A stretch of DNA of 64,000 nt from Onchocerca volvulus (GCA_000499405.2 HG738140.1:11993560-12057559), one strand, 5' to 3'; shown: positions 1 to 12,264, counted from the first letter of the stretch. Numbers and translations are program-made. Notes: generated by a model not told the origin, from the letters alone.

Positions 1-345
1 CAACTTACAACAACAATTAATGTGAAAAAAACAATATGCGAGTAATATAAATAATACCAATAGTGATCCTTTAATGAATGGTTGTTTGTGCTTCGTTGAG
101 TTTGCTTGCTATTGGCAGGAACGTTTTGCCACTGATGTAGGAGAGCCTGTCGCTGATGGTAATTCTCTTGTTGCTGATGAATTGATGATGTCGGCATTTG
201 TAGATACTGATCCGCCACTAGCCTTGTTGCACTGATGATAGGAGTATTCCGAAGATTGCTGCCGCCGCTACTGGTGGTTTGTTCATGCACTGATGCTGCT
301 GTCCAGAAAGTTCCGCTTTTGTATGATCGGGGCGGAGGTTATACA
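1..345 (-). CDS. Open Gln-rich minus-strand frame at left edge, possible exon
   Basis: A minus-strand frame is open from a stop at 346-348 to the window edge, about 115 codons. It is visibly richer in GC than the flanks. The translation is Ser/Thr/Gln-rich (short runs such as IHQQQENYHQRQ, QWQNVPANSKQTQ), like a disordered region of a regulatory protein, and has no recognisable domain. A possible exon runs from about 298 (acceptor after TTTCTGGACAG) down to 9, because bases 1-8 read GTAAGTTG on the minus strand, a good splice donor. I do not recognise the gene. The far end is hydrophobic (YYLYYSHIVFF) and less gene-like. It could also be unrelated sequence 3' of the neighbouring retrotransposon, or its env-like tail. 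Confidence 0.3.
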
Positions 346-348
346 TTA

Positions 349-755
349 ATCATACAAAAAAGATTGATATGGATAAGACTAAAGGATAGGAGATAAGTAA
401 TGCTTAAAACATTCAAACAAAGAAAAAGTATTTAGTCCCTACATTACTACAATTCACTTTTTTGCAGCCATTGGCAACTCTTAACACAAAGAGCATAACA
501 TTAATCCTTACAAAATTACAACCATTTACAACATGTCATACAACCATTTAAGCATTTTTACAACTACTTACAGCATATTTTACAACCATTTACAACTCTT
601 AAACAAAGTACATGAGCATTAGTAGATGATGAGAAACAAAGGACCATTGTGCACAATATGAATTGATGGTTACATTGTGAGATTTGCAAATTTCTATTGC
701 AAACAACATTTGGATATGCCAGCATTTCGGTTTACCGACACTCCCGGCCGAAAAT
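349..755. other. Intergenic or retroelement 3' flank, no gene seen
   Basis: AT-rich sequence with repeated phrases of the type ACAACCATTTACAAC between about 460 and 600. It lies just 3' of the last pol frame of the BEL/Pao element. I looked for a copy of the right-hand LTR (4526-5177) here, beginning TGTCGG on the plus strand, and did not find one, so the element's 3' LTR is either lost or outside the window. Confidence 0.4.
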
Positions 756-1345
756 CTAACGCCATAAAGTATAGTTTTCTCTAGCGGCACATAGTTTTCT
801 AATTGCACTCCTAGTTCTCGATGCTATATGTTCGTCTGGATCCATGGTTGTTTCCTTTGATCTTTCGTGTGTTCTCTCTCGCTTCTCTGAGTCACTCTCC
901 GCCTTGTTTATCTTCACCCATTGTGTTGTTGACTTCAAGAGGATAAAGTTTATTGGCCTTGTGAGATATTTTCCATTGGGCATCTCTATTAATGCGGGTT
1001 CGTACTACTCCATCTCTACTTTTTTTGAGTTCTTTTACTTTTGCTAATTTTCACAAACCTCGTGGGGTTTCTAATTCATCTATAATACAATTTCTTCTAT
1101 TATTGGCGTACGATCCTTCGAGTTCTTAGGATTTACATGTTCTTTTTGTGTTCTTTCTCTGTGGTTTGTTAAGTACTCTCGTTTCCATGTTACCCAAAAC
1201 GTATCGAGTACCTTTAATGTTCCCATCCAATATTTGATGAGCTGTTCCTTCGTATCTGGTTTTCCTGGTTTGAATTCGTCCAGATCGTCCGTTGTTGATA
1301 TAATTAAGGAAGCAGTAGGCTGAATGAAATCGATTGGACGTATTA
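756..1345 (-). pseudogene. BEL/Pao pol C-terminal domain (DUF5641-like), broken
   Basis: The minus-strand frames carry the characteristic C-terminal part of BEL/Pao polyproteins: the RPIDFIQP motif near 1320, then WVTWKREYLTNHRERTQ near 1170, then ETPRGL near 1060 and MPNGKYLTRPINF near 980-940. These lie in at least three frames, with stops between 1090 and 1050, so there are several frameshifts. The last frame continues past the pol homology as MDPDEHIASRTRSAIRKL and ends at 756. That tail could be the start of a further reading frame or chance. In intact elements this domain follows the integrase and ends the polyprotein. Confidence 0.75.
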
Positions 1346-2330
1346 TCTTTCAGTCATCAAAGTTGACTGTGTTAGTGGTCGCGTATTCAATACAGCTTCG
1401 ATTTCAGCAATCAGCGTTATAAGTTCCTTTTCCCTTAGTAACTTTCTTCCGATGGCTCTTCTCATAGCCTTCTTGGTTAATCCTATCAATCGTTCGTAAA
1501 GTCTTCCACTCCAAGGAGCTCTCGGAGTTATACTTTCTCAAGTCATTCCTTTCTCTGCCAGAAATTCACTTAGCTTGGTGTGTTGTTCCTTCATGACTTT
1601 GAAAACTAGTTGGAATTGGCTTGCATTGTCGCTCAAGACTCGTTCCGGACAGCCACATCGTGATATAAATCTTCTTAACACATGTAAAAAACTTTCCGCT
1701 GATAAGTTTTCTACCATCTCCAGATGGATCGCTCTCGTAGTAAAACATGTGAATAGGACGACCCTTCTTTTGGTTTTTCGATTTTGATAGAAAGGGGGCC
1801 AAGATAATCCAATCCGACTTGTGCAAAGGTTCTCGATCGTTGAACTCGTGTTTTTGGAAAGTTCGGCATAGTTGGTAATTTAAATGGTTTGGCTGTCCAA
1901 CGTTTGCAGCCTGTGCAAAACCTTATTACGCATTTCACTTCCAATCGTCCCTTAGGTATCCAGAAAATTTGCGCCTCATTTCTCAAAGGGTATGCGCTAT
2001 TCCGGCATGGTACAATGCTTCGTGTTGTTGTCGTATGAGAAGTTCGGTAACTGCATTATGTCTTAGTAAGTAGATTGGGTGTTTGCTGTCATCGTCTAGT
2101 TCCGAATTTTCCAGTCGCTCTGTGATCTCCATAACTTCTGGTCATCATAATATATCATTTTTCCTTTTCTTCTTCATTGATCTCCTCAGTCTGCACTTGT
2201 TTAATTAGCACTTATTCGGCTAATTAAAAATCTTCTGATGTTAGTTGTTTCATCTCTGCCGACATTACTTGTAACCCCATATTATCTTCCCTTTTGTCAT
2301 TCGTTTGATAAATCTGAGAACCCAAATGGT
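1346..2330 (-). pseudogene. BEL/Pao RNase H end and integrase, broken
   Basis: From high to low coordinate, the minus strand shows a fragment like the end of the RNase H/connection region (WSRLVRTTIWVLRF, near 2350-2300), a zinc-binding integrase N-terminus ([11 protein letters not shown], near 2020) followed by [12 protein letters not shown], then the integrase core with VGLDYLGPL (near 1810) and ITPRAPWSGRLYERLIGLTK (near 1520-1460). An in-frame TGA precedes the PRAPW motif and the reading frame changes near 1720 and near 1990, so no active enzyme can be made. Integrase normally inserts the cDNA copy of the element. The order and wording of the motifs match BEL/Pao rather than Gypsy or Copia. 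Confidence 0.8.
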
Positions 2331-2374
2331 GGTTCTTACCAATCTGGACCACGTACTAAACCAACTTCCATCTC

Positions 2375-3153
2375 TCAGTGAAAACCATGTTTCCTCATTT
2401 GCTTGGATGGCGACCTTTGCAGCGACTTGTTCTTCATTTTTCGGTTCTTCCTCGTCTTCACATTCTCTTGTGAACTGATATTCCCATTTAGTGAACTGAT
2501 ATTTCCCATATAGTTTTGTTTAGAGATGCTTTCTCTGAAATGTTCCAACGCCTTTTCATCGTCTTGGGTGTTAGGTTGCTCTTGAATACCTATGAATTCC
2601 AATTTCCAGAATTGGTCGATGTCCGGACCGGTGACATTGGCCATACATATTGGTTCGGTTTTATCTGAATCAGGAACTGAGATTCCAGTTATGTATCTAC
2701 TTCCTGCCAACATAGGTCCAAGCTTGGTGTGGAGTAAGGAAAAACCGGATTTTAAATTCTGCGCTTTTCCTATTTCGATGAATTTGAAGTGATCAGTCCC
2801 AATGAGTATATCAGGTTGTTTCCAATAACTTTTTGGGCCATCTAGTTTGTCCTGGTCAGTTATGGAGGCTAGATCATGATCATTTAGGTTGACTACTTGT
2901 AACTTGTTTGTCAAGTAGTCAACCGTATTGGCCTCAAACCTGATAACTTCTTTTTCTCCCATTCTTGCTGCAGTTTCTGCTTTGGTTGTGAGACACGGCT
3001 TTGGTATCATGTTGCCAAATGAAGCAATTCGTATCTCACCTTCACTTCCTTGAAGATTGAGGCGCTTTGCTAGATCCTTGGATACAAAAGATAATTTCGA
3101 GCCACTGAAAAAACAATGCTAGGACCTTTTTTTGAATTTCCGGGGTTTTTGGG
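2375..3153 (-). pseudogene. BEL/Pao aspartic protease region with lost catalytic site
   Basis: A 211-codon frame (3010-2375) continues from a protease-like segment just upstream. The expected active-site motif (Phe-Asp-Ser-Gly) falls at about 3110. There the sequence reads FFSGSKLSFVSKDL: the Asp codon has been lost where a frameshift joins two frames, so the protease is catalytically dead as written. The following domain (GTDHFKFIEI, ALEHFRESISKQN) is the usual linker into reverse transcriptase, but the reverse transcriptase itself does not follow. After ISKQN (about 2520) the sequence turns into unrelated Lys/Asn-rich residues and stops at 2375. Confidence 0.75.
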
Positions 3154-3870
3154 TTATTTACTATGATTTCTTTGCACAGGAACAAAACTTCCTTGGCTCC
3201 TTGATTCGACCCTCGTGTCATTGAATTGGTTGAGTGGCGGATTTGCTTTTTCATTAGTTGGTCCAGCATCTTGTACGTCATATTTGGTGTGACACAATGC
3301 ACTATTATGTGGACCTTTGCAATAGAAACATTTTCGTTTGACCTTATTGCAATCTTTTGTCTCATGTCCTTTACGAAGACAATTGAGGCATGCTTTGATT
3401 ACCCCCAGACGTTCCAATCGTTGTTTGAGGGTGGGATACTCTTGGCAATCAGCATCCCAATGTTTTTTGTTACAAAAGATACAGGGTCTCCTTGGTTTTG
3501 CAAATTGTAACTTTTTTTGAATCGGTACCCTTTCTTTGATTTTGTGTTGTGTGGAAACTTGTGAGGCTTACCCTCATCTAAATTCTTTGCCTTTCCACTA
3601 CTAGAGAGTTGATTTTTGGCGACTTCTTGGCTTCTTTCGACCAATTTCCCTAGGAATGGTCGGAGTTTCTCAACCGACCATCCCTGCTGTTTCTCCTTTT
3701 GTTGGTATACTTTATCTGTGATCCAATTCGGCTGTCTCAATGATGTTTTCAATGCTAGAATGTTCTAGATTCTCACCTAGGGCTTCCAGCTGTCGAAGTA
3801 CCCTTTCTATGGTTCCAATCTGGTCTTCTAATCTCTTTCACGCGCTTGTTAAATTTGTATTGGTATAGAT
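3154..3870 (-). pseudogene. BEL/Pao gag with zinc knuckles, frameshifted
   Basis: The minus strand encodes the gag C-terminal half. A segment IERVLRQLEALGENLEH (near 3820-3770) is typical of BEL/Pao gag and ends at a stop. Another frame carries VYQQKEKQQGWSVEKLR (near 3700), and after another shift come two zinc knuckles, CLNCLRKGHETKDC and CFYCKGPHNSALC (3400-3290). Gag would form the particle that packages the element RNA. At least two frameshifts break it. The start is not defined because nothing recognisable precedes about 3870. Confidence 0.8.
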
Positions 3871-4504
3871 TAGATTTGCAAAAAAAATGAATGCATCTAT
3901 TGTGAAAATTTTTCGTTGATGTGGTATTCCGTAGAACTGATTGTGTGTGTTGGACGAACTGGTATCAAGAAGGTTTTATCTCACCTTTTGTGAGTGATAT
4001 ACAAGCTTATATTTGTTAAGAAGTGGGAGTGGTTTTCATTAAACACCGGAAACTGTTAAGATCCAATTATAACATAAGCATCGTAACAAGATCTAATCAG
4101 AAGATTAGATGTGAATTTGGACAAAAACGTGAATTTAGATAAGTTTGTAAGCGATCGACAGCAAAGGCATTTCCTGTATGACAGGAATACAAAGATATGA
4201 GCATAGATAAAAACAGAAAAAACATGGGAATAATCTGAGGAATGTAAATTTAGACAGATATAAAAATGAGATAATTAATGAATCATGAATCATGGAAAGC
4301 ATTCCCATTTTTACTTGTATAAAATTTTTTTTAGTTTTCGCGACTTTCGCGACAGCACCCGTAAAAATGTTACTAATCATTTGCATTACGATGAAAAATC
4401 ACTTTTTCCGGTATTCGATTGTTCCGATAAGTTATGTGACTGTTGAGTTGATCGACTGCGTAACCTTTATTATTGAGTGACTTAAGCTGGCAGATATTGT
4501 CCTG
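3871..4504 (-). other. Retroelement leader / gag N-terminus, unrecognised
   Basis: This lies between the recognisable gag and the primer binding site on the minus strand, where an intact element would have its leader and the gag start. The frames are closed by many stops (the longest minus-strand frame, 4135-4386, is hydrophobic and not gag-like). I see no conserved motif, and it has probably decayed beyond recognition. Confidence 0.4.
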
Positions 4505-4525
4505 ACTCATGGCACCAAATAAGAT
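4505..4525 (-). promoter_or_regulatory. Probable primer binding site of the BEL/Pao element
   Basis: Immediately inside the LTR end, the minus strand reads TTTGGTGCCATGAGTCAGG. A TGGTGCC-type sequence directly after a 5' LTR is where BEL/Pao elements usually place their tRNA primer binding site. I did not match it to a particular tRNA. Confidence 0.5.
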
Positions 4526-5177
4526 TGTCGGAAAGTTTTTTGTATTTGTGACAGAGATAAATCTTGGTGAGAAAAGTTTTATTGGTTGACGGAGGATTGA
4601 TTCTTCATCTACGTTATAAAACAGAATAAAGTCAGGTAATATTGCAATTGCAGTGATCGCTATAAGATAAAATAAGGTCGGATAATATCACAATTGCAAA
4701 CGATCGCTTGATTATAGTAGAGATAGATCGAGGAGCTGGACTGAATTAAAGAATAGTGGGTGTTGAGTGAGTTAAATAATTCAAGTGAAGAAATGATAAG
4801 TTGAAACTGATTGAAAAATCGTATAACGCCAGGATTTCCTTTTTATATTGATAGTTCTTGGTCTTTTTAGTGAGCAGTAGCTTACCATATATGAATTATA
4901 CAAAAAATTTGGTAATCAGAATAAAAAATAAGAAGTGTAAACATTGTCAATGCTTACAGTAAGCTTTATTCCTTATAACATTTTAAAAATTAGCATGGAT
5001 TTCAACATTTCAAACAATGTACATGAACTCTATTAACTATCGGAAGATGAAGGAGTAAAAGCCTTTGTACCGAGAAGGATAAATGATTCATTTACCTGAG
5101 AAATATACAAATCTCTACTATATAAAATACTTTAATCCATCATATTTGTATTATAAAATATTTTGATCTTACCGACA
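4526..5177 (-). repeat. 5' LTR of the BEL/Pao element
   Basis: This 652-bp segment begins TGTCGG and ends CCGACA, the short inverted repeat expected of LTR ends. On the minus strand it holds a TATA-like box (about 4850-4841) and an AATAAA polyadenylation signal (4583-4578), in LTR order, and it abuts the primer binding site. It shares clear similarity with 60958-61592: the phrase TTGACGGAGGA.TGATTCTTC, followed by ACAGAATAAA and AATATCACRATTGCA, occurs in both. The left part is well conserved between the copies and the right part only weakly, so the far boundary is less certain than the near one. Confidence 0.65.
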
Positions 5178-5467
5178 ACAGAAATATTTCGTGTACCAGG
5201 AAGTGTTAGCTATATTTCCAAATTTTTGAAATTTAAATATTTTTCTAGTAGTTGAAAAGCAATTTTTCAAGTGTATCTTTATTTAACAGTTTGACCTGTT
5301 GCTGTTGTAATTCTCGCGCCGCTATATTCTACAGATTATTTATACATTTGGGTGGAAATGATTCATTCACTTCTGTGACATTTTAATGGATTGAAATCTA
5401 TTTATGCATAAAAGCTTAATAAAAGTTTACATTTCTTCAAAGCAAAAAAAAGAAATTCGCCTGATAA
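5178..5467. other. AT-rich intergenic sequence
   Basis: No open frame, repeat or RNA gene is recognised between the LTR and the open frame starting at 5468. Confidence 0.5.
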
Positions 5468-5680
5468 AGAATTAAGAGGATACCCTTCGGAATACCTGAT
5501 GAATCTCCAACTGTCATTCTAGATATTGGAAAAATTTCTGAAGTGATTATGAACTTTAGAACTCCCAAATATGAGGTTGATAATTACACTGCATTTGAAG
5601 CGATTTTAGATAATATGACATCCTTTCATTCAGAATTATGGATATATCTTAGCGCTTTTCAAAACAGTTCAAATTTTTAA
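5468..5680 (+). CDS. Isolated 70-codon open frame, possible exon or relic
   Basis: Plus-strand frame open from a TAA at 5465-5467 to a TAA at 5678-5680, with no upstream ATG near the start. The translation has a protein-like residue mix (IPDESPTVILDIGK, YTAFEAILDNMTSFHSELW), unlike the Lys/Asn/Ile-rich noise of the flanks. An AAG just inside its left end could serve as a weak splice acceptor. I do not recognise a family, and no partner exon was found nearby. It may be a terminal exon, a decayed gene, or chance. Confidence 0.25.
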   Translation, partial: RIKRIPFGIPDESPTVILDIGKISEVIMNFRTPKYEVDNYTAFEAILDNMTSFHSELWIYLSAFQNSSNF

Positions 5681-7919
5681 CCTTTTACCATACTTTTTTT
5701 GCGACCATTTGTTACAATTTCAATTGATGAAATGCCACCAATCATTTTCTTTCCATTCGTTTCTATCATTGTGAGGATGAAATTATGGAAGGGATAAATG
5801 CATATATATTTAAATACAGCCATCATTAATTGCATCGAACAGCTAATAGTAATTTTCAACACTCTCTATACTATCAAATGGACACGTGATACTCTCACCA
5901 AATAATAGTATAATCAATATTATGGGGAAATCCCACAAAAAATCTTTCGGGCACATAAGGGAAGAAGATAATCCATAATTAGAAATCGCTATCCTTTTAC
6001 CTCTACCGATCATTTCTCAATTTCGATGGAGCGAAAATTGATATGCCGAAAATTCACCTCTCCCTCTAAAGTCACTGATAATTGTATTGATGTCAGAAGA
6101 TAGAAATAAAGAATATAAATCTAAAATGGCAAGTAGATCCAATAATTTATGCAAAGTTTGAGATATCGCATGAGGACCTCTATCTCATTTCCTTTTCCCA
6201 TTTTATGCAATTATCTGACAACACTTACTGTTACTTTTTATTTGCTCAGTTTCAAGCTTGTTTTCCGATTCCTTAATTTAAGGAAAATGTATATTACTAC
6301 TCCTAATTCTCACAACGAAAAAAATAAAATAGTAAAAGAAAAGAAGCACAGAAACAAACTTACAAGCTGTTGTTTTATTTCCATCATTCAACATCAAGTG
6401 CAAATATCACAATAGAAAATAGAACCAATAAATTGCAACAAGAAAACAAAAAAACGATTTTTTCGAAAAAAAAATTACAAAAACTCGAAGTATGCAAAAC
6501 TAATGAAACACTACGACAAGTAACAAACTCACAGTTGGTAAAAAATCCATACAAATAGAAAGCAATCAATAAATTACATTTTCCAAGGTATCGGCTCAAA
6601 AGATGACCGTATTCATCACCTAAACACAATTTATTTTTAATAGAACAAATGCAAAAAAAAAATAATCATAAATAATGCAAAATACAGATAAATGAAAACG
6701 AAATAAAAATAAATTCAAATTTCAGAATAATCCGTTGTTATGCTACTATTAAGCGAGTATAAAACAATAATGATTTTGAACGATATAATGCAATCACTAA
6801 GGAATATAGGGAAGAGGAAATGGAACAAATAAAAATAACCATATGTATAGACAAATTGTAAATAAAAGAAATAAACTGAACAATTATGATTTATACAACT
6901 AAGAAGAAAAAATTAATACAAGATGATTACAAAAAATCCGAGAAAAAACGTAAATTTCCAGTTTCTATTTCTCAGAAATTATGGATATCCCTGCAGATAT
7001 GCTAAATATGAAAAAAATAATTCAGAGCTATGACTTCGGAGAAAACTCCAGATTTTTGACCATCATATGATTATGAAAAAAAGTGTTCTACGAAGTAAGA
7101 CAGGGAAGTTCGAGGTATAAAGCAGCTACACATAATTTTGAAATAATTTCTCTGCAATTTTAAGTCTAACATCCCAACATGGAATATTTCAAATCAAGAA
7201 AAAAAAATTTCTCATATATTTACCACCGACACCCCAAAAAGTGATACTCTATTACCCACCATAAATTTTCAATTTTTTATGTAGTGATGAAGGAAATAGT
7301 AAAAATAAATTATTTTGAAAAATTTCTATAAATTCAAAAAAATAAAAACAAGTCAGAAAACTGCAGAAACTGCTTATAAAACGAAAATCAAACATTGCTA
7401 TCGAAATGGAAATAATGGATATTAGAATGAGTGCTGCAAATGAAGCTAAATGAAATGAAATACAATCTAAGATTACGCCTCCTCACTATATATAAGAATT
7501 AGCTAAAATATTCCACAATATAATTAGCAAAAGAATGAAATAATATATCAGTAATAAATTTTTCTAAATATTTTATATGAAAGCAAAGAGAAACATTCAA
7601 ACAGCTTTTATATCCTGCAAAAATTCTTTCTAACAAATCAAGCAATCTTTCAATTAATACTAGGAAAAAAAAAAAAGTGAAATATCGATTGTTGTACAAA
7701 ATCTATAAAAGTTAGAATCCGAAATAAATTGATTTCGAAATTTTTGAGTAAATTATACAGATTTTTTGTTGTGATAAAATCTTCCGAATTTCAAATTCAC
7801 TTTCGCGTTTTCTCAGGCTAAGTCAATCTCAAAACTCAATAACCAATAATCAGACAGAAAATCTCAATATCACAACATATTTTTGAGCTTAAGAGAGGAT
7901 ACACATTCAATTATCTTCT
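5681..7919. other. AT-rich region 3' of MED13
   Basis: About 2.2 kb downstream of the MED13 stop codon on the minus strand. It contains long A/T tracts (for example near 6430-6480 and 7665-7676) and only short low-complexity frames. The MED13 3' UTR must lie at the right end, below 7920, but I could not pick a convincing AATAAA for its polyadenylation site. Confidence 0.45.
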
Positions 7920-10900
7920 TCAATTGATGAAGCGATTAACGGCATTACAAAGCCACATAAGAGCCTGAATATGAACGGGTAGACAGGAACGCCGCTCACC
8001 ACTTATTAGATCTATATTGAGCCAAGATAAGGCATTGTACATTTCCAGAACATACCTGAAACGAGAATTTTTTTCTTTTTAAATGAGAAACTTACAACGC
8101 CTCAATCTTTTTTGATTGAAATCAAATTATATTTATTCTTAACAATAGAAACTAAAGCATTATCAAGTACAAATGGAGAAAGATGATAGTAACGCAAAAA
8201 TTCAAACAAGTGATACGTCATTTTCATTGAAAGTTTGAGAATAGATGAAGATATTTCGTCCCACCCGAACATCACTAATTACGTTCTTCAACTATTCTGA
8301 GGGAAACTTCAGAAAGAATGAGCCACTAGATCCGATTAGTCTTCTGCCCCTATGCCAAAGTCAAATAATCGAATAACGGAGCATATGACAATTGAAGAAA
8401 ATTTTAAGTTCAAAGAATATACCACTAAGAAAAAATTACTCAATTAATACTTGCAGAACGATCAAGAAATCAACACAGTCTCATTACATGGAATAGTACC
8501 TGAGAACATCGGCTGTAGCTTGGCTATCCAACTGATGATGACAAGCTTCGGTACCTTTACCAAATGACGAGATATCATCGCCTTGCTGAACATTTGGTGT
8601 GTTTAAATGAAGTGAACTTTTCAGATGTACAGGATTTCGTCGCTTTGCAGAAGGACAAGCAGACCAGAACCACTCCGGCAAATCGGATGCTGGTGCTGTT
8701 GAAATATAGTAACCAGTTGCGAGCGGTTGATTTTCTATCGAAACATCTATAAATACTCATTAATTTTTTTGAAATTGGTAGCAGTTTTCAACTTTCCCCA
8801 TAAAATAAATCCGGTTATTCAACATCACTTCAAATAATTTCTCCCTTAATTTTTACATGCATGCAATTTAGACATATAAATAACATTATAAAATATACTG
8901 ACTTTGGAAAGAATTTAACTTTTGAAATGTCGCATTGATTTTTGCTCTAAGCTTGTTAGATAAATTAAAAAGGACTTCCAAATAAAGAAGTTTGATTGTT
9001 TCAAGTAGAAATCAATTTTCTTTAAGAAAGAAAAATATAATCAACTGTAATAAAATAAAACAATTTTCCCTCTAATTTTTTCGTTTTGAAATGAATTCCT
9101 CTTCTTTTAAGTCCATATCTTATGCCCCATCCATTCCCGACATTCAGGTTGTTTGACTGATTAGCGACAAAAAGTTAACTTGAAAGTGATAAACGAAAAC
9201 ATTTGATAAGTCTCTGAGATTATTTTTTAGATTGATGCAATATTTATAACTCCTCGATTCATTAATAAATTATAAACTTAATATCCTACGTAAATATAAC
9301 CTTATTAACTAAAATAAAAGATAATAAATGCGAACATGGACTTTTCATGTTTAACAGAAAGATAATAAATTGATTGAGTCAGCCGAAATGATATCAAGCT
9401 TTTAGTAAAGATGAAAAAAGAGCTTTAGGCCTATAAATTAAAAGCAAAAATAGCATAACAAAAAGAACTTGAATGAGAAATTTAAAAACTGAAAGCATAC
9501 TTCTTGCTGAAAATAACAAAAATATTTCATTCCAAGTAATAATGTCATTCAAGAATGCACATACACACTATCTACTTAATATCAAACCAACATTTAATAA
9601 GATTTTTTTTTTCAATTGAATCATTTTTCAATTTTATAATATTCTGATATGCTCACCCGCATATTCGCTTGGGATCCCCGTATTTCCACCTAGTCGAAAG
9701 TTGGTCGATTGCTGTGGTGGTCCAGTTCCATTTGTCATCAAATCCTCACCATTTCCAATCAGTTCACTGAATTCCTCACCAATTTCTTCGGTTAACAAAT
9801 TTGAAAAATCATCTTCTTCCAATTCAGCAACGCCATTCCCACCCTGATGATCTAACTGTAATAAGAATTATAGATTAAGTAAACTAACAAAAACATTTAA
9901 ATTAAGCAACACATAGCCGAATTTTCTAAATGATGAAGAAGTACCGAACACTGAATGCGTCATTTTTTTGTTTTTAAGAGGGAATGATAATGTTAGTGAC
10001 ACTTTGAAATCACGTATGTACTAAGAAGCTAAGCCAATTAGAACGCTAAACTTTACTTTTTTTAGCTATCACAAACTTCAACTCAAAAAAACATAAGTCA
10101 ATCGATGCATTAGACATGTACTTTACTTGCACTTATATTTTGCTTTAAAGATAACTAGATTCTTAACTGAGGTAATTCTGAAAAACTGATATGAAACCTT
10201 ATAATAACATTTTTGTGTCACAATTTTCCCAGTCAATCAATGAAAATCTCGCAAATCCTAATTAAATTTTAAGAAAAAAGAAAAGTCAATGTAGAAAGTA
10301 CTTGAAATACTTCAAGAAAACATACATTCAACTCAGGACTAGTGGGAAAAACCAAAATATGTGTACAACTCGTATCATCTGGTGTTGTCAATGTACGGTA
10401 TCGGGAATTTTTGAGGAAACGATCATCGTGCTGGAATGATGATGGGAAAACACGAAGATGAGCTTCAGGCTCCAGACTGACTAAACAAGCTGACAATACC
10501 CCGGGAACTTCCTAAAACATGAATGTTCAGTTAATTTTTTTTAGTGATAGATCCATATTTTTCAGAAATATGATTCAAATTAAATATAATTCAATTAAAA
10601 CTACTTATGGGTCTAAATTTACTAAGTCGATTTAAATCTAAATGAAAATAATATCGAATTCAAATATAAAATAATATATATTGTTCGTTCAACAAATAAT
10701 ACAGATTACCGAAGTTCCCGGCATCACATGGCAAGCTCGACAGACATGTTTCATACGCGTTCCAATCTGTTTCAAATAAGATTTGCTGAGAATCTGAGTC
10801 CAAACTGAAATAAGTTAGGTGAGAACTGCTTTAATAAATTCCTCTATCAAAACTATAGCTCCATTATTGGAAAAAAACTTTTCCAAAACAATTTTATTTT

Positions 10901-12264
10901 AAAATTTCAAAACAATGGAATTTAAATCAGAAATTTGAAAAATTTGAATTCATCATTAGATGCTACTGTTTGGAGAAACAGTTAGCTATCTGCATAAAAA
11001 ACAAAGATGATTAAGTAAAACTTCAAAATTTTTGGATTAATTGAAAAATTTTTTCCGAATTCGATTAGACTAATTTGGTTTAATTTTCACCGAATAATTT
11101 ACTTTTAAATTTAAGCTACTAGATTACTTTTTATTAAATCAAAATAAGAATTGACTTATTCCTGATCTACTTAAAGAGCAATAGATGTAATTTGAATAAC
11201 TTACATTTAAATTCGCCATGACCAATTCGTCCAACTCTACCGATAACAAGCCGCCAATTCCTGGTGCCATTCGCCAACGTACCCAGAATGTATGACCACA
11301 GACGATATAAACTATCTCGGATCTGTGTCGATTGCTTATACTTCATGTTTACTCTGTAATTAACCAATCATTTTCTCAAAAAAAAATTGCAATTTGCATT
11401 GCTCCATGCTATTCGAATTTATGACCAGATACAACATTCACAATTAAATCTCCAAGATCTTCAAAAAATTTCCTTGTTCTGCTAAATCCTCGAGAAAGCC
11501 AGAATGCTCCTCGCTATGCATCTTATATCTCCAAAATATAATTTTTTATATTTTGACAAAAAACTAAACAAAATGTAATTATTTTGGGCAGGTTAAACAA
11601 CATACCTTTTATGGTCAGGTTTTAATCTTAAATTAATTAAACAGTTGTCGAGCGAATGGCCCTGATGATCCGTTACGGTAGCAGCAAGCCAATCATTCCC
11701 TATTAAACAATAACTAACAAATAATACAGCTTCATCAGTATTGATTTGCATGAGATCACAATTAGGACGCTGCATTACAAGAGATGGTGGAGCAAGAATG
11801 AATGGTTTGCTTGGGATCTGAAATAAATAATTATAGTTACTGAAAGATGAAAACATGCATCATGTTGTATTTAATAATAGATACAACCGTAAAGCTTAAA
11901 CATAGCTTGAGCACCTTTGATAATTTTTAAAATTCAGTAATTGGAATTTGTGACTGGAAAACAATTTTTGGCAAAAAATAATAGTTATAATAATATTTGG
12001 AAAATTCCACAGCGTTATAACAAAACCAAAGATCTAAATCAACAAAACGAGCAAATACTTTGTAATAAATAGGTTCCTTTCGTTCTAAATCGTTCAATAA
12101 ATCAACCATAGCCGATGCGGGACCAAAACGTGTCATACTTTTTGGCAAAATCCCACGCACAATATCCGGTAATACCACACGCGAATGTGTATAAACCGAA
12201 AATGCAACAGATTTTAGTGAATCGGATGATGACATGCGTTCATTTTGTGATTTTTCCAGACGTC
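7920..12264 (-). other. let-19: MED13 exons 38-45: C-terminal PIWI-like domain
   Basis: Exons: 12264-12059, 11817-11606, 11353-11205, 10804-10710, 10511-10326, 9855-9657, 8746-8500, 8055-7920. They cover residues 2051-2526. Motifs in order are [123 protein letters not shown] and [12 protein letters not shown]. The stop TGA is at 7922-7920. Each motif has a direct counterpart in animal MED13, and the PIWI-like fold here is known to lack slicer activity. Exon 43 has an acidic run ([17 protein letters not shown]) typical of this part of the family. Confidence 0.93.

Larger units (their letters stand above)
756..5177 (-). mobile_element. Degraded BEL/Pao LTR retrotransposon (left limit not seen)
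   Basis: Read on the minus strand, the parts come in BEL/Pao order: LTR (5177-4526), a tRNA-type primer binding site, gag with zinc knuckles, protease, the end of the RNase H region, integrase, then the conserved C-terminal pol domain. The polyprotein is broken into several frames, carries in-frame stops, and lacks nearly all of the reverse transcriptase and RNase H, so the copy is dead. Only the 5' LTR is present; the 3' LTR was not found. A related solo LTR lies at 60958-61592. BEL/Pao elements are common in nematodes. The family call is secure from the gag, protease and integrase similarity; the left boundary is not. Confidence 0.85.
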
